NCBI RefSeq assembly: GCF_000285535.1
Contig: NZ_HE610986.1
Location: 1,126,790 to 1,190,789 of the forward strand
Length of the DNA stretch: 64,000 nucleotides
From: Bacillus timonensis
GTDB lineage: Bacteria > Bacillota > Bacilli > Bacillales > Bacillaceae_L
Direction: 5' to 3'
Both the position numbers and the translations under genes were made by a program. Within the stretch, counting starts at the first letter, position 1, and every line of letters begins with the position of its first letter. The notes beneath the pieces were generated by a model. That model searched no databases and had not been told where the DNA came from. It saw only the letters and a list, made by a program, of their open reading frames with translations. Below are positions 1 through 7,340 of this stretch, piece by piece.

Positions 1-993
1 TTCTATTCTCTCACCAATAGAGCCTGCAATAATCACGGTTGGAATACCTAGTTTACTAGCTGTTTGAGCTACTCCCATGGGAGTTTTTCCATACGCAGTT
101 TGAAAATCCACTTGCCCTTCTCCGGTGATTAAAAGGTCTGCGCCTTTAAGATTTTCTTCAAGCTTGGAATAGTGGATAACGACATCTACTCCTCGTTTCA
201 TTGTCGATGGAAAAAACGCTTGAAATGCTCCACCAATTCCTCCGGCAGCCCCTGCTCCCGGCCTTTCATGCAATCGGATACCTGTTACTTGTTCCACAAC
301 ATTGCCCCAATGGGTAAGGTTTTCATCGAGGACCTGAACCATTTCATCTGTAGCACCTTTTTGCGGACCGAACACATGAGAGGCTCCCTTTTCACCAATG
401 AGTGGATTATCGACATCGGAAGCGATTAAAAAGTGGCTTTCATGAATTCGTTTATCAAATTGATCTAAACGTATTTCATGAATTTGATGTAATGCCCCTC
501 CACCAAAGCCCACCTCATTTCCAGACTTGTCCAGAATCTTCATCCCTAAAGCCTGGAGCATTCCAACACCACCATCATTTGTGGCAGATCCACCGATTGC
601 TAAAACAAAGTTTCGATACCCCTCGTCTAGTGCTCGCTTAATTAATTCCCCAGTACCAAATGTTGTTGCTGTTAATGGATTACGTTCAGACCGACTAATC
701 AAGTCCAACCCTGATGCACTTGCCATTTCAATAATGCATGTCTCGTTATCACCTAGCACTCCGAAAAACGCCTCAATTGGTTTGCCTAAGGGACCTGTTA
801 CAGTTACTGCAACTTTATGACCATTCGTCGAAGAAACGAGGTTTTCCATCGTCCCTTCTCCTCCATCAGCAACAGGTATTAATTTCATTTCTGCATTCGG
901 GAATGCATTTTTTATTCCCCTCTTAATTGATAAGGCCGCTTCTATTGCTGTCACACTACCCTTAAATGAATCAGGTGCAATTACAATCTTTAT
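1..993 (-). CDS. Glycerate kinase (3' end outside window)
   Basis: Phosphorylates D-glycerate with ATP, feeding glycolate/glycerate into central metabolism. The first residues read (M)KIVIAPDSFKGSVTA, the hallmark N-terminus of the GlxK/GarK family, followed by VADGGEGT, GGSATNDGG and GEGQVDFQTAYGKTP motifs. About 331 codons are visible and roughly 50 C-terminal codons lie beyond the left edge. The start is odd: the family-conserved first codon is ATA (991-993), placed 6 nt after a near-perfect AAGGAGGGG site. No ATG, GTG or TTG lies in frame between it and the upstream stop, and the next one (codon 14) would remove the conserved N-terminus. It is divergent from the CdaR-like regulator, its probable activator. 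Confidence 0.88.
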   Translation of the reverse strand, partial: MKIVIAPDSFKGSVTAIEAALSIKRGIKNAFPNAEMKLIPVADGGEGTMENLVSSTNGHKVAVTVTGPLGKPIEAFFGVLGDNETCIIEMASASGLDLISRSERNPLTATTFGTGELIKRALDEGYRNFVLAIGGSATNDGGVGMLQALGMKILDKSGNEVGFGGGALHQIHEIRLDQFDKRIHESHFLIASDVDNPLIGEKGASHVFGPQKGATDEMVQVLDENLTHWGNVVEQVTGIRLHERPGAGAAGGIGGAFQAFFPSTMKRGVDVVIHYSKLEENLKGADLLITGEGQVDFQTAYGKTPMGVAQTASKLGIPTVIIAGSIGERIE

Positions 994-1010
994 ATCGTAC
1001 CCCTCCTTAC

Positions 1011-1025
1011 AGAAAACGTTTACAT
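1011..1025 (-). promoter_or_regulatory. CcpA cre box before glycerate kinase
   Basis: On the minus strand ATGTAAACGTTTTCT fits the catabolite-response consensus WTGNAANCGNWNNCW at every fixed position. It sits directly upstream of the ribosome-binding site, so CcpA binding would block transcription of the kinase when a preferred sugar is present. The match is seen; the regulation is inferred. Confidence 0.6.
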
Positions 1026-1139
1026 TTCTTTTTTATTTCATTATAAACTACTTGCTTCCAATCTTCTTTATATGTAGAATACAAATTATTAAAAGATTTA
1101 GAATTATTTTTTGTACTCCATAACTAAAAGGAGAATGTA

Positions 1140-2240
1140 ATGATTACTCGGGAAATTGCTGAGATGCTGGTAAAGGAAACTTCGAAGGTTTTGAATGTAA
1201 ATATCAATATTATGAATGAAAAAGGAGTCATTATTGCAACACGCGATCTATCGCGTTTGGATGCTATCCATGAGGGTGCATTAGAAGTTGTTGCAACTGG
1301 ACAACCCCTTGAAATTACATCTAAAAATCAAGGACAACTTCGCGGAACACAGCTTGGAATTAATTTACCGATACATTTTCAAGAGAAGATTGTTGGAGTC
1401 ATTGGTATCACCGGGGAACCTGAAATCATAAGAGATCGCGGCGGTCTTGTAAAAATGATGGCAGAGTTATTAATTAAACAAGCATACATGGCCTCACAAA
1501 CAGAATGGCGCCAACGAACAAAAGAAATGATTATTGAAGAACTATTAAAGGAGAAATCAAATACGATCAATATTGAGCGCTGGCTTAGTCTCCTTAATAT
1601 GAAGCTTACTGGTCCTTTTGTCGTTAGCGTAATGGAAGTATTTGATTATTCTTTTTCAAGTCACCTGCTTATTAACAATACCGAGGAAGTCATTGGTAAG
1701 GAAAAGGTTTTAGCAGGATTTGTCCATGGTAATAAATTGCTGATTCTTTTATCAGAGGTACCTTACGAAGAGGCAAAAAGGAAGTTAGCAAAACTTTTTC
1801 AGGAGTTCGAGAAAATTAAGGTCCAGGCTCGCCTGGCGTACTCCCCTCCTATACTACACCTTCTGAACACTAATCAAGGTTACCATGAATGTGAAGTTGC
1901 TTTAGCCATCAGTAAACCTGAAAAAAAGATCATTTCCTATACTGACATTGAACCAGAAGCGCTTGTTCATCAAATTGATCCAAAGCTTGCTAGACAATTC
2001 ACAGAGAGAATACTACAGGGCGGTGGTGACCTTAAAAACCATCTAGATACGCTTCAAGCATTTTTTGATTCAAATTTAAATATAAAGGAAGCGGCGAAAA
2101 AGCTTTACATCCATCGCAATACGCTCATTTACCGACTTAACAAAATCAAAACGGAAAGCGGTTACGACCCACAAAACTTTAAAGATGCCTTTGCCTTACA
2201 AATGGTCGTCTGGCTACATAGCCAAACCAATTCTTTATAA
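1140..2240 (+). CDS. CdaR/YsfB-family transcriptional regulator
   Basis: Sugar-diacid/glycolate-type activator of 366 residues. The order is an N-terminal diacid-recognition domain (about 1-130, with the motif MLVKETSKVLNVNINIMNEK), a GGDEF-like middle region, and a C-terminal PucR-type helix-turn-helix around residues 310-360 (NIKEAAKKLYIHRNTLIYRL). The start ATG follows AAAAGGAG. It is transcribed divergently from the glycerate kinase; in B. subtilis the homologue YsfB sits beside glycolate/glycerate genes and activates them, so the same role is inferred here. The effector could be glycolate, glycerate or another hydroxy acid. Confidence 0.85.
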   Translation: MITREIAEMLVKETSKVLNVNINIMNEKGVIIATRDLSRLDAIHEGALEVVATGQPLEITSKNQGQLRGTQLGINLPIHFQEKIVGVIGITGEPEIIRDRGGLVKMMAELLIKQAYMASQTEWRQRTKEMIIEELLKEKSNTINIERWLSLLNMKLTGPFVVSVMEVFDYSFSSHLLINNTEEVIGKEKVLAGFVHGNKLLILLSEVPYEEAKRKLAKLFQEFEKIKVQARLAYSPPILHLLNTNQGYHECEVALAISKPEKKIISYTDIEPEALVHQIDPKLARQFTERILQGGGDLKNHLDTLQAFFDSNLNIKEAAKKLYIHRNTLIYRLNKIKTESGYDPQNFKDAFALQMVVWLHSQTNSL

Positions 2241-2248
2241 TCTAGTAA

Positions 2249-2752
2249 ATGACCTACTACTATAGGAAACTAGTTAGTAATTTATTAGTTGAAAGGAAAG
2301 ATGAAAATTTGCTACATTTAAAAACAATCACAAAGGAGAATTGGATAGATGCTATATCACTTCGTGTTCGAGAAGACCAAGTGAAGTTTGTGGCAACCAA
2401 TGCCGTATCACTGGCACAGTTAAATTTTCTTGAAAACTTTCATGCAAAAGGAATCTATCTCGAGGATGAATTAATAGGATTCACCCTCTATGGAATTGAT
2501 GAGGATGACCATGAATACTGGATTTACCGCATGATGATTGATCAAAAACATCAAGGTAAAGGGTATGGAAAGCAGGCAATCAAACTGGTGGTAGATGATA
2601 TTAGGAATATGAAAGAAGAACGCCATCAAACTATCACACTTTCTTATGAACCATCTAATGAACACGCAAAACGCGTCTACGAAAAAATGGGCTTTCAAGA
2701 AGTAGACGGGCTTATTATCGGCGGCGAACAGGTTTCTCGATATACGTTTTAG
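2249..2752 (+). CDS. GNAT-family N-acetyltransferase
   Basis: Acetyl-CoA-dependent acetyltransferase, most like the spermidine/spermine acetyltransferases (BltD/PaiA type) by its layout: a strand with LIGFTLYG, the acetyl-CoA loop QGKGYGKQAI and the C-terminal ERVYEKMGFQE-like block (AKRVYEKMGF). The substrate cannot be named. It starts 8 nt after cdaR, so it may be co-transcribed. The first 20 codons are not family-like; a TTG at 2309 preceded by GAAAGG may be the true start, giving about 147 residues, the usual length. A terminator follows. Confidence 0.8.
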   Translation: MTYYYRKLVSNLLVERKDENLLHLKTITKENWIDAISLRVREDQVKFVATNAVSLAQLNFLENFHAKGIYLEDELIGFTLYGIDEDDHEYWIYRMMIDQKHQGKGYGKQAIKLVVDDIRNMKEERHQTITLSYEPSNEHAKRVYEKMGFQEVDGLIIGGEQVSRYTF

Positions 2753-2798
2753 TATTACGTTCACAAGTTATCATTTATAATGATTTACCACCAAAAGA

Positions 2799-2826
2799 AA
2801 ACCGTACCCATTTTTGGTACGGTTTA
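2799..2826 (+). terminator. Hairpin after GNAT gene
   Basis: A 10-bp perfect stem (AAACCGTACC / GGTACGGTTT) with a 7-nt loop; the T-tract is short. The rest of 2753-2987 shows nothing I can name. Confidence 0.65.
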
Positions 2827-2987
2827 TGTCCTTTAATCATTCAAACTTAGCCCCCAAATGCACTCAACCTCTTACTAAAATACGAGAAACGTTAATAAAA
2901 CGAGTAAATTTATGATTCAATTAGAGATTACCGCTTTCATTCCACTTTTTTCCTCATTTTTGCCAAATGTTCCCGTTTTCATCAATA

Positions 2988-3017
2988 TTGAACAATTGAC
3001 AGTAGAAAAACTATAAT
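2988..3017 (+). promoter_or_regulatory. SigA promoter of the 25-residue peptide gene
   Basis: TTGAAC (2988-2993), 18-bp spacer, TATAAT (3012-3017), 33 bp before the start codon of the small gene. Confidence 0.55.
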
Positions 3018-3050
3018 AAATGTAACAAGGATAGAGGGGAGGAAAAGGAA

Positions 3051-3128
3051 ATGAAAAAATTAATACAAAAATTTATTGATGATAACATTAACTTCTACGC
3101 AGATGCTTATAAACGTCTAAACCGATAA
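3051..3128 (+). CDS. 25-residue peptide of unknown function
   Basis: A very short gene, ATG to TAA, preceded by the ribosome-binding site GGGGAGGAAAAGG and by a consensus SigA promoter, and followed at once by a strong terminator whose stem begins at the stop codon. The peptide starts MKKLIQKFIDD and ends YADAYKRLNR; it is charged with a potentially amphipathic helical pattern and no signal peptide. I do not recognise a family. The compact promoter-RBS-ORF-terminator unit argues for real expression, but it could also be an sRNA whose reading frame is incidental. Confidence 0.5.
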   Translation: MKKLIQKFIDDNINFYADAYKRLNR

Positions 3129-3167
3129 GATCTTATTAGGTGCTACTCTAATGAGGTCTTTTTTTTT
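3127..3167 (+). terminator. Strong terminator of the 25-residue peptide gene
   Basis: A 13-bp stem (AAGATCTTATTAG / CTAATGAGGTCTT, two G-U pairs) is followed by nine T residues. The following 3168-3466 shows no further gene on either strand that I can support. Confidence 0.85.
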
Positions 3168-3466
3168 GTTCTTTATTCTTATTTTGAACCCGCACATTCC
3201 AGACATTTGATTTATCCTCTTTACGCAAAGCATAAAATTTCTATTCTTTATATCGATTGATTCCCCAATCAAACTTACTAATTCTGGCTTGCAAATTGGC
3301 AGCCACTCCCCCCTTATGTTAGGAAGTTGTCTCATAAATACTGCATTATATAAACCGCAAAGCATGAAAGTGATTTTATAATTACAACTTATTGTACATA
3401 TGCCCTTTTACGAATTAATAACTGAAAATTAGCATAATGATTTAAAAACCAATGGGAGTTGATTGC

Positions 3467-3916
3467 TTGAGCAAATTCATTCCTGAAAAATTATCTGTGG
3501 AATTCATGGGTGGTGTTACGGCTACAGAACCTGTCATACCAAGGCGTTACACATTAACCCACTCTGATTTGACGGGTGACCTATTTTTAACAATTGGAGT
3601 TCATTATGCCTGGGATAAAATTAATTCCATGAGAGACGAGGTATTAGGTGAATGGAAAGCAAACGGAAATTTCTTATTTTATTGTGTTTATTTATATATT
3701 GACCAAGGTGAATACAACCAAAATATGGTGGCAAAACGGAATGAAATATTCAGACGGGAATTACCGCTTGCATTAACAGCTATTCGATACGGAGATAGGT
3801 TTTTATTCGAAACGTACCCACATCTTGATCAAACCTCAATCTTCGTTACTTTTATGTCCGCCTATCCTCAGTTTGCTAGACAAGAAAGTTGGGGAACTTT
3901 TGGCAGTTATAAATGA
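3467..3916 (+). CDS. Staygreen (SGR, Mg-dechelatase family) protein
   Basis: About 149 residues matching the staygreen domain along its length: PRRYTLTHSDLTGDL, then RDEVLGEWK, FRRELPLALTAIRYGD and a terminal QESWGTF block. In plants this family removes Mg2+ from chlorophyll a; some bacterial homologues do this in vitro. The His and Asp of THSD (His32 and Asp34 with this start) and the Asp of RDEV, the residues I recall as catalytic, are present. The start is TTG at 3467, because GGGAG (3454-3458) lies 8 nt before it and the upstream ATG at 3452 overlaps that site. Nothing nearby makes or uses chlorophyll, so the physiological substrate here is unknown. Confidence 0.85.
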   Translation: MSKFIPEKLSVEFMGGVTATEPVIPRRYTLTHSDLTGDLFLTIGVHYAWDKINSMRDEVLGEWKANGNFLFYCVYLYIDQGEYNQNMVAKRNEIFRRELPLALTAIRYGDRFLFETYPHLDQTSIFVTFMSAYPQFARQESWGTFGSYK

Positions 3917-4028
3917 AAAATTTACATTGAAAGTTGAACCATCTAAACAAAATAACTCATATATGGTTCATAGCTAGCTAGATGATTAATAGTTCAGTGG
4001 AATACAAGTAATGATTAAAAACAGCCTT

Positions 4029-4071
4029 TGTGAGATAAATCACATTTTGCTATCAGCGGTAATGCTATCAT
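4029..4071 (+). promoter_or_regulatory. Fnr-type box and class II promoter
   Basis: TGTGAGATAAATCACA (4029-4044) is a perfect TGTGA-N6-TCACA palindrome, the Fnr/Crp-family consensus used by Bacillus Fnr. A -10 candidate TATCAT (4066-4071) would put the start of transcription near 4078, so the box is centred at about -41.5, the class II activator position. Oxygen-limited induction of the PAS gene is inferred. Confidence 0.6.
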
Positions 4072-4185
4072 TATGATTGAGGTTAGATAATAATCGCCCC
4101 AGAGTCGGCCGATATTTTTTCTCACCTACTATTTATACTATCTTATTCTTCTTATAAACGGAGATTATATATAGGAGGGTTTTAA

Positions 4186-4662
4186 ATGTCTGAAGCAAAA
4201 TTGTCTGAGTTAATTAGTCCTGAAGCTGTCATTAACTTTGAAACTGGTGCAATTAAGGCAAGCACTTTGGATTCCATAATCAATCTTTTACCATTTGAAA
4301 TGGGTTTTTGCGATGCAAACGATATTTTCCGCTGGTATTCAAATAATCCTAACCGCGTGCATGGTCGTCGAAAAGAAGCGATTGGCCGACATGTACTTGA
4401 GCTTCACCCAAAAGTGTCGCACCACGTTGAAAAACTTTTAAATGACTTTCGTTCAGGAACGCGTGACGAATGGGAATTTTGGTTCCCAAAACGCACTGGT
4501 GAAACTGGTCAAATTTATCAAAAATTCATGGCTGTACGTGATAAAAACGGAAACTATCTTGGATGCATGGATGTGACCGTTAATATCGACCTTTTCCAAG
4601 GAAAAGAAGGTAAACATACCCCAGAAACGATTGACGAATTTATAGCTGTTAAGCCTGAGTAA
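4186..4662 (+). CDS. PAS-domain protein, probably anaerobically induced
   Basis: 158 residues with one PAS fold of the PAS_10 type found at the end of DUF438 proteins: LPFEMGFCDANDIFRWYSNN, GRRKEAIGRHVLELHP, then the terminal NGNYLGCMDVTVNI strand. There is no output domain, so it may bind a small ligand such as haem or a partner protein. It is read from a good AGGAGG site. It stands alone behind an Fnr-type promoter, and a terminator follows, so it is monocistronic. The ligand and role are not known. Confidence 0.75.
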   Translation: MSEAKLSELISPEAVINFETGAIKASTLDSIINLLPFEMGFCDANDIFRWYSNNPNRVHGRRKEAIGRHVLELHPKVSHHVEKLLNDFRSGTRDEWEFWFPKRTGETGQIYQKFMAVRDKNGNYLGCMDVTVNIDLFQGKEGKHTPETIDEFIAVKPE

Positions 4663-4693
4663 AAAGAACTTTTCCATTTAAGTAGTTGCTGAA

Positions 4694-4728
4694 AAACACA
4701 CTGAATCCTAAATTCAATGTGTTTTTTT
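4694..4728 (+). terminator. Terminator of the PAS gene
   Basis: Stem AAACACA-C-TGAAT / ATTCA-A-TGTGTTT with one mismatch and a 5-nt loop, followed by a run of T. Confidence 0.8.
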
Positions 4729-4755
4729 ATGATAAAGTTTTTGTAATAGGCATGT

Positions 4756-5012
4756 CCTTATTAATTGAGTAACAATCGACCAGCGAACTTAAAAATAAAC
4801 GGAGATTTTTCGGTTAAATGTAGAATTGAGCATATTTTGGGGAATTTAAGGGGAGGTTTTCCGATTATGCAAGTTAAAATCCCCCATTTTCCCGTCTTTT
4901 GAGTCATTAAGCGGAACCTCTCCGTCTATTTAAGCTAGTTTCAGTGCATTTTACTAAATAAGCGAAACTTGTCCGGCTATTTATCAGATCGGGTGCTTAA
5001 CCTGATCCCCCA
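4756..5012. repeat. Four-hairpin intergenic repeat, copy 1
   Basis: About 250 bp, closely matched by a second direct copy at 6871-7113. Inside are four degenerate units 50-60 bp apart (near 4800, 4851, 4911 and 4962), each with a CGGA...TCCG-like small inverted repeat, such as GCGGAACCTCTCCG. The right end runs into the last codons of the neighbouring nuclease-like gene. Confidence 0.75.
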
Positions 5013-5646
5013 ACCGATAAGAGCGAACCCTCTTAATCCCAGATGCGGGAATCAGCATTTTTTTATCGACTAGTTGAGAAAGCACCTTTTTTACCGTCTT
5101 GTCACTTAGCTTTAAATACTTCTCTACTTCGATAGGAAAAATGTCTTCCCCTTTTCGAATCGCTAGCCTAAGCACTTCCTTTTCCCTAGTGGACAGAGAG
5201 GTTTGGTCCATTTCATCCCCCAACCATCGGCCAATTACTTGCTGAACAATCTGTTGGCATCGACGAGGCTTCTCTTTAACTTGGTCATAAGAAAAGCGGA
5301 TCACGGTCCATCCATCAATCACCAACTGATTTTGACGTTCTAGGCTGTCGGAAAATTGCCATCTACTTATGTTCTTTAAGTGAGGGCCATACCCGTCGAC
5401 CTCAAGACATATCCGGATGGCAGGACGAATATATGCAAAATCTAAATACCTGGTGCCATCCTTGAAATCATTAACTTCATATTCTGGATGGAGGTATCGA
5501 AAATGGTAAAATGAGGGCCACCACACTTCCTTCAAAAACAGCATTTCAGCCTGGTTGTGACCCTCTTGTAAGCGACGCAACCTTTCACCGTTTCTTGCCT
5601 TCAAGTGAGCATTCACAAATGCCTGGTATTCTTCTTCAAACCCCAT
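4984..5646 (-). CDS. DUF559/Vsr-like nuclease domain with C-terminal winged helix
   Basis: About 220 residues. The middle carries a PD-(D/E)XK-type core as in DUF559 and Vsr proteins: YLDFAYIRPAIRICLEVDGYG with the acidic D and E-V-D, then R-x-x-x-L-x-x-D-G-W-T-V-I-R-F. The last 70 residues (LSTREKEVLRLAIRKG onward) look like a winged helix. The job is unknown; similar proteins occur widely in Bacillaceae. The start is taken at 5646 because AGGAGG lies 10 nt upstream; ATG 5652 is the alternative. The last 8-10 codons fall within repeat copy 1, so the C-terminus may be replaced sequence. Confidence 0.7.
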   Translation of the reverse strand: MGFEEEYQAFVNAHLKARNGERLRRLQEGHNQAEMLFLKEVWWPSFYHFRYLHPEYEVNDFKDGTRYLDFAYIRPAIRICLEVDGYGPHLKNISRWQFSDSLERQNQLVIDGWTVIRFSYDQVKEKPRRCQQIVQQVIGRWLGDEMDQTSLSTREKEVLRLAIRKGEDIFPIEVEKYLKLSDKTVKKVLSQLVDKKMLIPASGIKRVRSYRLGDQVKHPI

Positions 5647-5927
5647 AAGCATCCTTCCTCCTTTCCAATAATTCATTCCTCATTTAAATCAACTTTGAAA
5701 ATGTATGATTATTAAGTATCGCTTTCTCTTGCTCTCTGAGTTTGTTCTAACAGGCAATGTCATAAGAATTATCCGGAAACGTCCTGTAGAAAAATTGTAC
5801 AGCCACAAAAAAACTTCATAAATATTAATCAACAAAATTTGATAGGCAAATTACAAAAGTTAAGTTTTACCTAATTTTAATGCACCCCATCCCCAAATCC
5901 TCTGCTAATTATCTACGCGACTAATAC

Positions 5928-6389
5928 CTATTCCTCAATCGGAACCATAAAGTCATATTCGGGGACTCCAAACTTCAAAAACATCTTTTCTCGATACTTT
6001 TCAAATGACAAATGAAAATTATCAGGTGGGTTTCCAAATAGTATGGTAAATACTCCGTTTTCGTAAGTAACCAAATAGCTTTTCTCTTGGTTTACATTGT
6101 TGTCCATTAATTTTACTTTTAATTCTTCCAATTGTACGTTTGTTAGACTACAGTCAAAAGCCACCTTTTCCCTTCTTCCGTCTTTATTTACCAATATAAA
6201 AATACCGTGCCCTTCACTCTTCTCTTCCTTGTATTCAATCGTGCCTTGGGTATATTTTTCAATAGTTTTGGTGTAATAAAAACCGCATCTCATACAAAAA
6301 GTGTACTGCTCAGAAGTTTTGTAATAATAATCTTCAATGGCAGAACGCCCACAACATGGACATTTAGTAGCATATATTATCGATGCCAC
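5928..6389 (-). CDS. Zinc-ribbon protein of unknown function
   Basis: 153 residues. Near the N-terminus are CPCC and CMRC (CxxC pairs about 20 residues apart), which form a probable zinc ribbon; the rest is a mixed alpha/beta region ending VPEYDFMVPIEE with no family I recognise. The start is GTG at 6389, because the conserved-looking CPCC region begins 10 codons later and GGAG lies 11 nt upstream. The gene stands alone. The 5653-5927 gap before it holds no recognised feature. Confidence 0.6.
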   Translation of the reverse strand: MASIIYATKCPCCGRSAIEDYYYKTSEQYTFCMRCGFYYTKTIEKYTQGTIEYKEEKSEGHGIFILVNKDGRREKVAFDCSLTNVQLEELKVKLMDNNVNQEKSYLVTYENGVFTILFGNPPDNFHLSFEKYREKMFLKFGVPEYDFMVPIEE

Positions 6390-6870
6390 GAAGGAATCAT
6401 CTCCTTTATTTTTCTTTTAACTTGGAATTAATTTCTAAAATGAATTTGTATTTGTGTAAAGTAAAAGGGGTATTTAATGTGGTTTCGTTGTTTGAAGAAA
6501 GAAAAGGTAAAATTAATATAAAAATGCAATAGGAATTGAGAGAAGATTGTATTACAGAAGAATTTGAAGATAGAGTTATTTTTAGTTTAAAAGAGTTCTT
6601 AAATTTGTCAATCTATTTCTCTTAAACTTCTAAATTTTTCACCATTTCTATTTCCACTAAATAAATTTTTTAGCCCCTCCCTTTCTTAAGGAGAGGCATT
6701 GGACTAATAAACTCACCTTTCCTATTCAACTAGGGTTTATAGGGGAAATTTCCTTCCAACTTTAAGTTACATACTACTTTATATTTAGGTTGTGGGAGGA
6801 TTGACTTATTCTTTTAAAAAGCTATTAAACAAGCAAAAACTGTATAAAACATATTAGGATGAAACAGTAT
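6390..6870. other. Gene-free AT-rich stretch
   Basis: No supported gene. A short plus-strand frame from 6440 is broken by TAG at 6530 and ends near 6625; it has no recognisable product. A loose GC-rich inverted repeat (CCCTCC / GGAGAGG) lies near 6673-6704. Confidence 0.5.
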
Positions 6871-7113
6871 CCTTAATTGAGTAGCCAGTGAAAGAAATAA
6901 AATAAACGGAGACTTTTCGGTTAAATGGATAATCAAGCTCATTTTGGGGAATATAAGTGGAGGGTTTCCGATTATGCAAGTTAAAATCCCCCATTTCCCC
7001 GTTTTTTGATTCATTAGGCGGAACCTCTCCGCCTATTTAAGCTAGTTTTAGTGTCATTTACTAAATAAACGAAATTTGTCCGGCTATTTATAAAATCGAG
7101 CGCTTAACCTGGT
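6871..7113. repeat. Four-hairpin intergenic repeat, copy 2
   Basis: Direct copy of 4756-5012, with the same internal order of four CGGA...TCCG units (for example GCGGAACCTCTCCGCC near 7019). Its right end keeps a blurred version of the nuclease-gene 3' end seen in copy 1 (CGCTTAACCTG), so the repeat and that gene end share ancestry. Confidence 0.75.
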
Positions 7114-7168
7114 TTCCCATCCCACAAGTTGACCCAAGATATGACGTTTGACTAAGAAACAATATTTA

Positions 7169-7184
7169 TAAGTAATACGGTTCA
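7169..7184 (-). repeat. Degenerate rlmH-end (att-like) copy, outer left
   Basis: Minus strand TGAACCGTATTACTTA matches the rlmH 3' repeat at 13 of 16 positions. It is followed on the plus strand by GGTAAGG-like sequence as at the other copies. It is the weakest of the four and may be the remnant outer boundary. Confidence 0.35.
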
Positions 7185-7270
7185 CCATAATTAAGGTAAG
7201 GTAGAAAAACGCATCTACATGTAATACATTTCACCGTGATGTATCTAAATGATGATAGTAGAAATTTATA

Positions 7271-7299
7271 TTGACATTTTTGGTAATTCCTTCTAATAT
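7271..7299 (+). promoter_or_regulatory. SigA promoter of tetR-M28 operon
   Basis: TTGACA (7271-7276), 17-bp spacer, TAATAT (7294-7299). Confidence 0.75.
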
Positions 7300-7321
7300 A
7301 AGAGTCATCAATGACTCTTAT
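7298..7321. promoter_or_regulatory. 24-bp palindromic operator
   Basis: Perfect 11-bp arms ATAAGAGTCAT / ATGACTCTTAT around a central CA. It begins in the -10 element and covers the transcription start, so the TetR protein encoded next to it very probably represses its own operon here. Confidence 0.75.
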
Positions 7322-7340
7322 GGAAAAGGGGAAGTTAACT

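Noticed and set aside
3117..3365. 82-codon minus-strand frame
   Set aside because: Overlaps a strong terminator, no ribosome-binding site and no family resemblance.
6440..6625. Plus-strand frame with one internal TAG
   Set aside because: AT-rich, no ribosome-binding site, no homologue recognised; chance openness is likely.
7221..7236. TAATACATTTCACC as a further att-like copy
   Set aside because: Only a loose match to the rlmH repeat; not distinguishable from chance.
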